DNA from: Sediminibacterium sp. UBA657
GTDB taxonomy: Bacteria > Bacteroidota > Bacteroidia > Chitinophagales > Chitinophagaceae
Length of the DNA: 64,000 nucleotides
Assembly (NCBI GenBank): GCA_002299885.1
Contig: DBOB01000023.1
Location: forward strand, 37,715 to 101,714
Direction of reading: 5' to 3'
Translations under genes and position numbers: made by a program
Notes under the pieces: generated by a model
What the model was told of the DNA's origin: nothing
Seen by the model: only the letters and a program-made list of their open reading frames with translations
Database searches by the model: none
Part shown: positions 25,426-34,291 of the stretch, one piece after another
Layout of the letters: each line of letters opens with the position of its first letter
Position numbering within the stretch: position 1 is the first letter of the stretch

Positions 25426-26155
25426 ATCCGTATAATTCAAAATGAATTTGTGTTTTTGGGATGCCTAGTTCGGTTAAGGTAGCTCTTGCTTCGTCCACCA
25501 TATTTTTCCAACCACAGATATAAAAATGGGCTTCTTTACTAGCACCTGCTTCTAATAATTTTTTATAAGTAGCATGCACATAGCCTAGGTTTGCGCCTTC
25601 ACGCATTTCAGTTTCTCTAGAAAAGCTTGGGTGGTAATAAAAATTATCCTCTGCAGCTTCTAAAGCTTTAAGCTCCTGCCCATACAAACTGTCTGTATAT
25701 TTTCTGCACCCAAATAATAAATGCATTTGCTGATGCGGAATCTTTTTTTGATGGATGTCCAATAACATGGATCTAAATGGTGCAACACCTGTGCCTGTGC
25801 AAATGAAATACAAGTCGGTGTTGATTTCTTTTGGTAAAACAAAAACACCTTGAGGGCCTCTCATTAAAAGGGTAGAGCCAACCTCCACTTCATTGAACAA
25901 ATAGGTGGTTCCTGCACCCCCTTCTAAAAGCACAATAACCAATTCAAATTCACTGTTATTGCTTGGGGCAGATGCAATGGAATAGCTTCTCCATCGCTTA
26001 TTTTTTTGCTCATGAATGGGCAAGTCAAATGTGACAAACTGGCCAGGTGTAAAATCAAATACATGGCCACTTGTCAAGGCAAGAAAGAAACGTTTTGTGG
26101 TGGGCGTTTCTTGTACAATCTTGGTCACTACTGCATCCTGCCATGGCTGTAACAT
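25424..26155 (-). CDS. Ferredoxin/flavodoxin-NADP+ reductase-type flavoprotein
   Basis: FAD- and NAD(P)-binding reductase of 243 residues. The FAD-binding motif is RSYSIASAP (around 55-63), the dinucleotide site is ICTGTGVAPFRSML, and the C-terminal FYICGWKNMVDEA and terminal aromatic region (FELYG) fit the FNR superfamily. No ferredoxin domain is fused. The electron partner is unknown: ferredoxin, flavodoxin or an oxygenase component are all possible. It lies 6 bp after the subtilase gene on the same strand, but co-function is not implied. Confidence 0.88.
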   Translation of the reverse strand: MLQPWQDAVVTKIVQETPTTKRFFLALTSGHVFDFTPGQFVTFDLPIHEQKNKRWRSYSIASAPSNNSEFELVIVLLEGGAGTTYLFNEVEVGSTLLMRGPQGVFVLPKEINTDLYFICTGTGVAPFRSMLLDIHQKKIPHQQMHLLFGCRKYTDSLYGQELKALEAAEDNFYYHPSFSRETEMREGANLGYVHATYKKLLEAGASKEAHFYICGWKNMVDEARATLTELGIPKTQIHFELYG

Positions 26156-26161
26156 ATTGAA

Positions 26162-29100
26162 TTAATTATTAGTTACGAATACGCTTTGAACGTATACTTT
26201 ATTATTAGCAAATACTTTCACATAATAAATACCAGTTGTCAGATTAGGCACTTGCACAGGTTGAGCTGAATTTTGGTTATTTAATTTGTCTTTTTGGAAG
26301 ACAGTTTGACCGCTACTATTCAGGATGCTTAATCCAATTGAATTGGTTTTAACATTGTTAAATTGAATATAGAATTGATTGCCTTTAATGATGTTTTCAA
26401 CATAATCTGTTGAGACTATTTTTAATCCTATCTCTTTTGTTGGTGCTTGTGGGATATCAGTGATTAAAACTAATTTGCTATCCGAATAATTGGTACAAGT
26501 ACCAATAGTGGCGCTGACTTTATACATGGCATTTTTAGTCACTTTTATACCACTTTTTGTTGCACCAGCAATGGTTTCGTCATTCATGAACCATTGATAA
26601 GTATCCGCAGCAGTGGTATTTAAACTGTCTATACCAATTTGTGATATAATAGGTTTAGCAGTGAGTATGACAGGAATTTTACTCAAGGCTTTTTCATATT
26701 TAGGGGTACTAATTTGCATATTGTAAAAGAAATAATAAAACTTCTCAAAATTAGCACCAGCCCAGTTACCTGTAATCGAAGCTAGTACGGTTGGCCCAAA
26801 AGGATGATTATTTGTAGTGATATTATTGTTTCTAAAAATAGTGGCACTATCCAAACAACGTGCAATTAAAATATAGTTACCGGCTTGTGGTATGTTCATA
26901 TTTATTGCATAGATTCTTCCTGTATCTCCTTGCACAAAAGGCGTTGGTGTGCCTGAGCCAGCACTACCTGTTGCAGGTGTTGGACTTGGACTACTAGCAC
27001 CAACATGTAAAATGGCTTTTTGAGTTTGAGATGGGAAATAGGAATAAGTGGTATCGGTGAAAGTGCTTAATGCTCTTAATTCAAGCTCAATTTTACCCGC
27101 ATACCCTGTATAAAGTTTTGTTGTTTCTAATTGGATTGGTCCAGTTGTATTAAAACGTATGAATTCTCCAAAGCTACTACCCCAATTATTATAACCACCT
27201 GTATTACTTAATGTAGTATTGTCTTTAGGCCCAATAAATCCTGTCCATCCTCTTCCAACATACACATTTGTTGCAGTGGTGGATGTTCTTATGACAGTGC
27301 CATTTGCAATAGGTTTACTCAAATCGGTATTCTGACTATACCACAAGTACTGGTCATTGCTAATTGGGTTGTTCACTAGCAATTGAACATTTTCATTACA
27401 ACCAGTAGCAGAACCACTAATCGCTGGACTGGAGTTAGGACTGATAATAGTTGCAGTCATTGCATTGTTAGCTGGCTGTTGGTCATTGGCAAGCGTAGCA
27501 GAGGCAGAGATGGTATAAGTCTGGTTTAATTCAATTGAAATAGGTGTTTGGAATGTGTAGGTCATAATTTCTGAACCATACAATCTACCTGTAAATGTTT
27601 CTTTAATGTTTAAAATAGTGGCATTGCCTTTTTTGACTTCTAAATTAAGAGGAAGATTGGTCAATCTATTAACGCCATTATTTGCTACTTTAACTGTTAC
27701 ATATTGAACTGTTTTTTCAGAAACACCACCACTTGGATTGGTGATTTCAAGTAATTGAACATCGTTAGAAGGATTCACTACTCTAAGGGTATAATCTTGT
27801 GTTTCTCCTAACGTATAATTGCCACATGCAGTTACACTTGCTGCCGCTGTTGCTTCGGCTACAACTACACGAAGTTTTGTGAATTGGTTGACAATTAAGT
27901 TGCTTATTAAATCGAAATTAGCGCTATAGTCTCCGTTAGTGATTGCAGCGCTTGTATGTACTAGTTCATTTGTGTCAAATAATCCATTGTTATTGTAGTC
28001 AATAAATACTTTTACAAATCGATTATTATTGGTTGCATCCGCACTGCTTAATCTCATAAATAAAGAGACTGAACCATTGGATTCACCATTGACAAATAAT
28101 GCAGTATTGTCAACGTAATTGTCTGCATTTGTTTTTGAGAATTTAATATTGTTTAATTGAATACTATCAATTTTTGTTCCTGCATTGCTCGTTGCTGCAG
28201 AGCTACAATAGGCTGTGCCTCCTGCACCACTAATAACCAAAGAATAATTTTGTTGTCCTCTTTCAAGTGTCCCTTTATGTTTAACAGTAATAGTGTAATT
28301 GGTCCCTACTAAACTGGTATCTACTTCAACTTTTTCGACATTGTCGATATTATTAACTCCTTTGAAAGCTTGATTGTCTGGACTGCTTGGAGTTAAATTC
28401 CAAGTATTGAATGTTTTATTGCCCTGTGTAATGGTCAAGTCCAAATCATTGATTAATTCTGGATTAGCATCATTCAATACTTCACTAGAACTTCCTTTGA
28501 CATCTGTCCATACAATAGTAGCTTTTACAGGTCGCGTTCCAGAAGCAGTGATCGTATATGATTTGCTTTCCCCATTGAGTAAAGTATTCTCATACACAAA
28601 ATGTGGACTGTTTGCACTATTGTTATTAGTAAGTGCGGTATTTAAAACTTGAGCGGCTTCATCAATGTTTAGCAATCCCCAACCATATTTATAATCTGGC
28701 CCAGGGTACAATCCAGCTTCGTTTGCTGTGTGGATAGCAAGCCCTTTTACAGTCGCTGATTTTAAAATTCTTGGTGCATTGTTCAATGTAAATCGATGAC
28801 TTAATTCTTGCAAAAGCAATAAACTTCCTGCAGCGCCTGGGGCTGCCATTGATGTACCACTTAGGTACCCATAACTAGAATCGTTAGTGGCGATAGGGGC
28901 AAAAACTGATACACCTTGAGCCGTAATGTCTGGCTTAATCCTTCCATCATCTGTTGGCCCCCATGAGCTAAAATTACTTACGATGACATCTTCTTTTTTA
29001 TTGTATTGCGAAGGAATGCCAAATACTGCACCAACCGTTAATACATTTTTTGCATTTTTATCTGTGGAGATGGTACCATAAGAATCATTGCTACTAATAT

Positions 29101-29977
29101 CAGCAGGTCTAGCACCTGAATTGATCATTCTACCTGCTTCGTTTCTTCTCCAATAAGTTTGTCCAACAGCAGGGCCAGTGCTTGTTCTATTATTACCTGC
29201 AGCATAAACAATTAAATAATTAGGGGCATTGTATGCAATAGAATCTGCAATTTGTGCGTCATAATCATACAATCCAAAACGGTAATCTTCTTTTTCATTG
29301 AATCTACCATTGAATTCCCAACGCGCAGAATCACTATTGTAATTCCAGCCAGTTACGGTTCCATATGAGTGGTTGGAAATTAATAATCCATTTGCTGCAG
29401 CGGCAGACATTTCAGAAAGGTCACTGTTCCAATCGTAATCAAGGATTCCTTTTACATTATACGCCATACCTTTTGATAACGGATTCAGTCCTTTACTCAT
29501 TACGATACCAGCCACATGGGTGCTATGCGTTACAATATTTTTAGCGTTGTCTTTTTGTGTAATTCTACCAGAAAATTCTTTGTGCGTTAATTGGGGACTG
29601 CCTTCGTCCCATACACCTAATTTATTGGTCATGTTATCATCAGACCCACTTAAGTTTAAATTAGATGAAGCGCCAGGCCATAACTTATTTGCACCAATCG
29701 TGATTGCTTGAACTGGATCTGCAAAACCAATATAATATTTAGGCCATCCTTTTTCATCTACACTAATTAATTTTGCATTATTTTGATTTTGAGAAGCATA
29801 CTGAATCGGCCACCCTTTTTCTTTAGCTGCAAGAACTGCTTTTGAAAATTTATTACGTGCTTCCAAAGCAAGTTCTTTGGATGTTTGGATTAGCAGTTCT
29901 TTTTTTGTTGCATCCTGTGCTTGTAAAATACTTACTATGAATACAAAAATAAGGGGGATAAAAAGACGTATTTTCAT
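26162..29977 (-). CDS. Secreted subtilisin-like (S8) protease with GEVED and T9SS sorting domain
   Basis: A 1271-residue multidomain exoprotease. It has an N-terminal signal peptide (about 1-20, ending ILQAQ). The S8 catalytic domain has D124 (GVWDEG), H154 (HSTHVAGIV) and S376 (SGTSMAAPGAAG). A pre-sandwich region follows, then a GEVED-like domain (about 590-735, ending GETQDYTLRV), a CARDB-like segment (about 740-845), further beta domains, and a C-terminal type A sorting domain (last about 85 residues, with NIIKGNQFYIQF and LTTGIYYVKVF). The protein should cross the outer membrane by the type IX system whose PorU and PorV genes are in the same window. Confidence 0.93.
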   Translation of the reverse strand: MKIRLFIPLIFVFIVSILQAQDATKKELLIQTSKELALEARNKFSKAVLAAKEKGWPIQYASQNQNNAKLISVDEKGWPKYYIGFADPVQAITIGANKLWPGASSNLNLSGSDDNMTNKLGVWDEGSPQLTHKEFSGRITQKDNAKNIVTHSTHVAGIVMSKGLNPLSKGMAYNVKGILDYDWNSDLSEMSAAAANGLLISNHSYGTVTGWNYNSDSARWEFNGRFNEKEDYRFGLYDYDAQIADSIAYNAPNYLIVYAAGNNRTSTGPAVGQTYWRRNEAGRMINSGARPADISSNDSYGTISTDKNAKNVLTVGAVFGIPSQYNKKEDVIVSNFSSWGPTDDGRIKPDITAQGVSVFAPIATNDSSYGYLSGTSMAAPGAAGSLLLLQELSHRFTLNNAPRILKSATVKGLAIHTANEAGLYPGPDYKYGWGLLNIDEAAQVLNTALTNNNSANSPHFVYENTLLNGESKSYTITASGTRPVKATIVWTDVKGSSSEVLNDANPELINDLDLTITQGNKTFNTWNLTPSSPDNQAFKGVNNIDNVEKVEVDTSLVGTNYTITVKHKGTLERGQQNYSLVISGAGGTAYCSSAATSNAGTKIDSIQLNNIKFSKTNADNYVDNTALFVNGESNGSVSLFMRLSSADATNNNRFVKVFIDYNNNGLFDTNELVHTSAAITNGDYSANFDLISNLIVNQFTKLRVVVAEATAAASVTACGNYTLGETQDYTLRVVNPSNDVQLLEITNPSGGVSEKTVQYVTVKVANNGVNRLTNLPLNLEVKKGNATILNIKETFTGRLYGSEIMTYTFQTPISIELNQTYTISASATLANDQQPANNAMTATIISPNSSPAISGSATGCNENVQLLVNNPISNDQYLWYSQNTDLSKPIANGTVIRTSTTATNVYVGRGWTGFIGPKDNTTLSNTGGYNNWGSSFGEFIRFNTTGPIQLETTKLYTGYAGKIELELRALSTFTDTTYSYFPSQTQKAILHVGASSPSPTPATGSAGSGTPTPFVQGDTGRIYAINMNIPQAGNYILIARCLDSATIFRNNNITTNNHPFGPTVLASITGNWAGANFEKFYYFFYNMQISTPKYEKALSKIPVILTAKPIISQIGIDSLNTTAADTYQWFMNDETIAGATKSGIKVTKNAMYKVSATIGTCTNYSDSKLVLITDIPQAPTKEIGLKIVSTDYVENIIKGNQFYIQFNNVKTNSIGLSILNSSGQTVFQKDKLNNQNSAQPVQVPNLTTGIYYVKVFANNKVYVQSVFVTNN

Positions 29978-30054
29978 AAATATAAATTTAAATCAATTCT
30001 TTGAATTTCAATCAAGTTGAAGCTTAAAAATGTAACTTTAAACAAAGAGCATTT

Positions 30055-30501
30055 ATGCGCATCAAGTCCATCTATTTTATTTTCTTAGTTTGTTTAGCTC
30101 CAATGCTAATGGGCTTCTGTATCGTTCTACAGGGTATTTCAGGACATGTATTCTTAGAAAAAAACACAACTATGCCTTTGAAGGGCATGCCCAAGCAGAA
30201 AGGGCTTCCAATTTCGACAATGGTCTATGTATATGAAGCAGCCAATGTCGATCAATTGATCGCACAAGAAGGTAATTATGCAAAAGGAATACAGGCTAAA
30301 ATCATCAAGCAGGTTCGTTCAGATAAATCAGGGAAATTCAAATTAAGGCTAGCTCCCGGGAAATACACCATTGTATTGGGCTATCAGGAGGGGATCTATA
30401 TTCCATTTTTCTCAGGCAACACAGGGGTGGCTTTTGTAGAAGTGTCCATGCATCAATTCCAAGAAATTGATCTAAGGATCATCGCTTCGTCCATGGATTG
30501 A
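30055..30501 (+). CDS. Small exported protein with carboxypeptidase-regulatory-like beta domain
   Basis: A 148-residue protein with an N-terminal hydrophobic signal segment (YFIFLVCLAPMLMGFCIVL). There is no convincing lipobox around the Cys. The body resembles a carboxypeptidase-regulatory-like beta-sandwich: ISGHVFLEKNTTMPLKGM, then VRSDKSGKFKLRLAPGKYTIVLGY. Such domains are found on envelope proteins and often bind or present other domains. Function unknown. It is divergent from the subtilase and sits 22 bp before mfd, whose own -7 overlaps this gap. Confidence 0.7.
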   Translation: MRIKSIYFIFLVCLAPMLMGFCIVLQGISGHVFLEKNTTMPLKGMPKQKGLPISTMVYVYEAANVDQLIAQEGNYAKGIQAKIIKQVRSDKSGKFKLRLAPGKYTIVLGYQEGIYIPFFSGNTGVAFVEVSMHQFQEIDLRIIASSMD

Positions 30502-30504
30502 TTG

Positions 30505-30512
30505 TATCTTTG
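30505..30512 (+). promoter_or_regulatory. -7 element for mfd
   Basis: TATCTTTG matches TAnnTTTG and ends 11 nt before the mfd ATG, giving a leader of only a few bases. Confidence 0.55.
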
Positions 30513-30523
30513 CGAACTGAACT

Positions 30524-33500
30524 ATGAATGAGCAATCTTTGTTTGATCGGTACGATGTATCCCCCCTACTAAAAAAAATAGTAGATGGGATAGCTATGCC
30601 TGGTAATGCAAATTCCCCTTTTCAGGTACACTTACAAAACCTCAACGGATCTTCGCCCGTATTTGTTTTACAACATATTTTCACGCATCCTCAAACAGCC
30701 ACTTACAATCATGTGATTGTATTAAATGATGCAGAGGAAGCTGCCTATTTTTATAATTCTATTGAAAGCATCACTGGTGCAATGGATTTGTTTTATTTTC
30801 CTTCTTCATTCAAAACCAGTCAAAATTTCAACCTACTCAATCCTTCCCATGTGATGTTGAGAACGGAGGCTTTGACGAAATTATCGATGGGGGGTAATAA
30901 GAAAATTGTAGTGACTTATCCGGAGGCATTTTTTGAAAAAGTGATCATGCCTAAAACCTTGCAAGAAAACATTATTCAAATAAAAACCAATGATACACTT
31001 GGATTAAATGATTTAATGGAGCGGCTTGTTCAGTATGGATTTGAGCGAACTGACTTTGTGTATGAACCAGGTCAATTTGCATTAAGAGGAGGAATTTTTG
31101 ATATCTATTCATTTGGCAATGAAAAGCCCTATCGCGTTGAATTATTTGGGGAGGAAGTAGATAGCATTCGTTTATTTGATCCGGAAACGCAATTGAGTGA
31201 ACGAAAATTATTGCAAGTAAATATTATCCCAAATGTCACCACGCAGTTTGAGGATACCATTAAAATTCCATTCATGGAATTTGTGCCAGAAAATACAGTT
31301 GTTTGGTTGAAGGATTGGACTTTGATTCAACAAAGAGGCAATGACCAAATGGAAGCATTGGAGGCATTTTTATTGCATGCGCCCATCCTTAAAATAACAG
31401 ATGATGCGGATACGCATAAAAAAAATACAGACAAAGATGATTTTGTTGCTGTTGAAAAGGTCATAGAGCAAGTATTCAATAAACTGATCATTGAATGGGG
31501 CTTTCAGGCAAATTTAACCAAGCAAAAACTGGCTTTTAGTACACAGGTACAACCTAGTTTCAATAGACAATTTCAATACTTAATTGCCAATTTGCAGGAG
31601 TATGAAAAGAAAGGCTATGATTTGTTTTTATTCGCTGAACAAGCAAAGCAATTAGAACGCTTACATGCTATTTTTACAGATTTAAAAACTGAAATACAGT
31701 TTACCCCTATTGTAAAGAATATTCATGAAGGCTTTATCGACCATGATCATAAGATGGTTTGCTATACAGACCATCAAATTTTTCAGCGATACCATAAGTA
31801 CAAAGTCAAACAAGCTTATAGTAAAAATAAGGCCATTACGCTTCGCACTTTGAGTGATTTGCATCCTGGTGACTATGTGACCCATATTGATCATGGAGTT
31901 GGCGTTTACAGTGGTTTACAGAAGATCGAAGTGAATGGCATGATGCAAGAAGCGGTAAGGATTATTTATAAGGATAGTGATATTTTATATGTCAATATCA
32001 ATTCACTACATAAGATATCAAAATATACAGGCAAGGAAGGCACACCACCAAAAGTAAATAAGTTAGGATCTGATGCTTGGGTGAAATTAAAAGACAAGAC
32101 CAAGGCAAAAGTAAAAGCCATTGCTTTTGATTTAATTAAATTATACGCGCAAAGAAAAGCGCAAACAGGTTTTGCATTTACGCCCGATAATTACATGATG
32201 CATGAATTAGAAGCATCCTTTATTTATGAAGACACGATTGATCAAGCGAAAGCAATTGCCGATGTAAAAAAAGATATGGAAGCCCCAGCGCCAATGGATC
32301 GATTAGTTTGTGGCGATGTTGGTTTTGGTAAAACCGAAGTGGCTATTCGTGCAGCATTTAAAGCAGCCATAGACGGAAAGCAAGTGGCAGTGCTGGTTCC
32401 AACGACTATTTTAGCATTTCAGCATTTTAAAACTTTTAAAGAAAGACTTAAAGATTTCCCAATAGAAATAGATTTCTTAAACCGATTTAAATCTGCTGCA
32501 CAGAAAAAAGAAACGATTGCAAAAGTGAAGGAAGGTAAGATTGATATTTTGGTAGGCACACATGGTATTCTAGGGAAGGAGGTGCATTTTAAAGACCTTG
32601 GATTAATGGTGATTGATGAGGAACAAAAATTTGGTGTTGGACACAAAGAAAAATTAAAGACTTTAAGAACCAATGTAGATTGCTTGACTTTGACAGCGAC
32701 GCCTATTCCAAGAACACTGCACTTTAGTTTGATGGGCGCAAGGGATTTAAGTATTATCAACACCCCTCCAGCAAACAGACAACCTATCCATACCGAGGTG
32801 CAAGTATTCCATGAAGATCTAATTAGAGAATCCATTTATTTTGAAACCGAAAGAGGTGGTCAAGTATTCTTCATCCACAATCGAGTGCAGGGATTGGCCG
32901 AAATGTGTGCGATGATCCAAAAGCTTTGTCCCGATTTAAGCATAGGATTTGCCCATGGACAATTAGAAGGGCATCAGTTAGAAGAAAAAATATTCGACTT
33001 TATTGAACGCCGTTATGATGTATTGGTTTGTACCAATATTGTTGAGAGTGGGGTAGATATTCCGAATGTAAATACAATCATCATCAACAATGCACATCAA
33101 TTTGGATTGAGCGACTTACACCAATTAAGAGGCAGGGTAGGAAGAAGCAATAAAAAAGCATTCTGTTATTTATTGGCACCGCCAATGAGCACTTTGCCAG
33201 ACGATTCCCGCAAGCGTTTACAAACTTTAGAACAGTTTAGTGAGTTGGGTTCTGGTTTTCAAATTGCCATGCGAGATTTAGATATACGAGGTGCGGGTAA
33301 TTTATTAGGAGGGGAACAAAGTGGGTTCATGGCAGAGATTGGATTTGAGATGTACCAAAAAATATTAGCAGAAGCTGTGCGTGAATTAAAGCGTTCCGAT
33401 TTCAAAGATTTATTTGTAGAAGAAATTAGTAAACAAGATGATTATGTGCAAGACTGTACGATAGATACAGACTTAGAGATTATGATTCCAGATGTGTATG

Positions 33501-33919
33501 TTGAAAGTATTGGAGAAAGACTTTCATTGTATACAAGGTTAGATCAGTCTGCGGATGACACTGAATTAGAAACATTGAAGTTGGAATTAATAGATCGTTT
33601 TGGTCCAATGCCTAAACAAGTCGCTTCGTTGTTTACGACCATCCAGTCAAGACGCCTCGCGATTGCTTTGGGTTTTGAAAAAATGACTTTAAAGGATGAG
33701 ACATTGAGATGCTTCTTTATCAACCGACCAGATTCACCTTATTATGAGAGTGCTATTTTCAAAGGCTTATTAAGCTATACGCAAACTGCCATGAACAATG
33801 CGCATTTTAAGCAAGTTGGAAAAACCTTTATCTTAATTATAAAGGATATCAAGAGCATGGAGCATTGCTATGCTACATTGACAAAAATACACCAAGGTGT
33901 TCTAAAGGTAGAAGCATAA
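30524..33919 (+). CDS. mfd: Transcription-repair coupling factor Mfd
   Basis: Large SF2 translocase (1131 residues) that removes RNA polymerase stalled at lesions and recruits UvrA. Domains in order: UvrB-like N-terminal region (about 1-300), the RNAP-interacting CarD-like domain (HPGDYVTHIDHGVGVYSGL, about 445-520), and the RecG-like helicase with Walker A CGDVGFGKTEVA, DEEQ box (MVIDEEQKFGVGH) and motif VI QLRGRVGRS. The TRCF C-terminal domain is at about 990-1090. A hairpin follows directly after the stop. Confidence 0.97.
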   Translation: MNEQSLFDRYDVSPLLKKIVDGIAMPGNANSPFQVHLQNLNGSSPVFVLQHIFTHPQTATYNHVIVLNDAEEAAYFYNSIESITGAMDLFYFPSSFKTSQNFNLLNPSHVMLRTEALTKLSMGGNKKIVVTYPEAFFEKVIMPKTLQENIIQIKTNDTLGLNDLMERLVQYGFERTDFVYEPGQFALRGGIFDIYSFGNEKPYRVELFGEEVDSIRLFDPETQLSERKLLQVNIIPNVTTQFEDTIKIPFMEFVPENTVVWLKDWTLIQQRGNDQMEALEAFLLHAPILKITDDADTHKKNTDKDDFVAVEKVIEQVFNKLIIEWGFQANLTKQKLAFSTQVQPSFNRQFQYLIANLQEYEKKGYDLFLFAEQAKQLERLHAIFTDLKTEIQFTPIVKNIHEGFIDHDHKMVCYTDHQIFQRYHKYKVKQAYSKNKAITLRTLSDLHPGDYVTHIDHGVGVYSGLQKIEVNGMMQEAVRIIYKDSDILYVNINSLHKISKYTGKEGTPPKVNKLGSDAWVKLKDKTKAKVKAIAFDLIKLYAQRKAQTGFAFTPDNYMMHELEASFIYEDTIDQAKAIADVKKDMEAPAPMDRLVCGDVGFGKTEVAIRAAFKAAIDGKQVAVLVPTTILAFQHFKTFKERLKDFPIEIDFLNRFKSAAQKKETIAKVKEGKIDILVGTHGILGKEVHFKDLGLMVIDEEQKFGVGHKEKLKTLRTNVDCLTLTATPIPRTLHFSLMGARDLSIINTPPANRQPIHTEVQVFHEDLIRESIYFETERGGQVFFIHNRVQGLAEMCAMIQKLCPDLSIGFAHGQLEGHQLEEKIFDFIERRYDVLVCTNIVESGVDIPNVNTIIINNAHQFGLSDLHQLRGRVGRSNKKAFCYLLAPPMSTLPDDSRKRLQTLEQFSELGSGFQIAMRDLDIRGAGNLLGGEQSGFMAEIGFEMYQKILAEAVRELKRSDFKDLFVEEISKQDDYVQDCTIDTDLEIMIPDVYVESIGERLSLYTRLDQSADDTELETLKLELIDRFGPMPKQVASLFTTIQSRRLAIALGFEKMTLKDETLRCFFINRPDSPYYESAIFKGLLSYTQTAMNNAHFKQVGKTFILIIKDIKSMEHCYATLTKIHQGVLKVEA

Positions 33920-33948
33920 AAAAGCCCACTCCAAAGAGCAGGCTTTCA
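33919..33948. terminator. Hairpin between mfd and the 68-residue gene
   Basis: AAAGCC...GGCTTT with an inner GCTC/GAGT pairing forms a stem just after the mfd stop. On the minus strand it is followed by T6, so it best terminates the minus-strand small gene and may also serve mfd. Confidence 0.7.
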
Positions 33949-33967
33949 ATTAGCTTGTAAGAAGGTC

Positions 33968-34174
33968 CTAAAAACCCTTAGTTGCTACACCATCAGCGAT
34001 TGCTTTTAAAGCATTTGTTTCGCTCATGATAGCTGCCATTTTATTTCCTTTACCATCGTGACCGCCAGCCATATAACCGCCTTTAGCAGTCTTAGTGATA
34101 ACAGCGTCCATCATTGGCACATTTTTTTCTTTTGTTTTCAAGCAATATGCTTTGATCATTTTTGAAGTGTCCAT
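33968..34174 (-). CDS. Small DUF5679-like protein lacking zinc-knuckle cysteines
   Basis: A 68-residue protein beginning MDTSKMIKAYCLKTKEKN. The spacing AYC-x-K-x-K...V...GG-Y-x-x-G...GNKM-x-x-I resembles the DUF5679 family (typically KAYCVKCK...TCPVCGTKMFRI), but only one cysteine remains (C11) and the second CxxC is replaced by HDGKGNKM. A helical tail (SETNALKAIADGVATKG) follows. The family match is by eye. It has its own terminator, so it is probably a monocistronic gene downstream of gyrB on the same strand. Confidence 0.68.
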   Translation of the reverse strand: MDTSKMIKAYCLKTKEKNVPMMDAVITKTAKGGYMAGGHDGKGNKMAAIMSETNALKAIADGVATKGF

Positions 34175-34291
34175 TTTGTATATATTTTAATTTTTAAAAT
34201 GCTTATTGAAAGTAGTTTATTTATTGATAAGCTAGGTTTGAATTATCCGATTTTTTGTTAAATGTTTATAAATTCCCCATAAATGAGGCCC

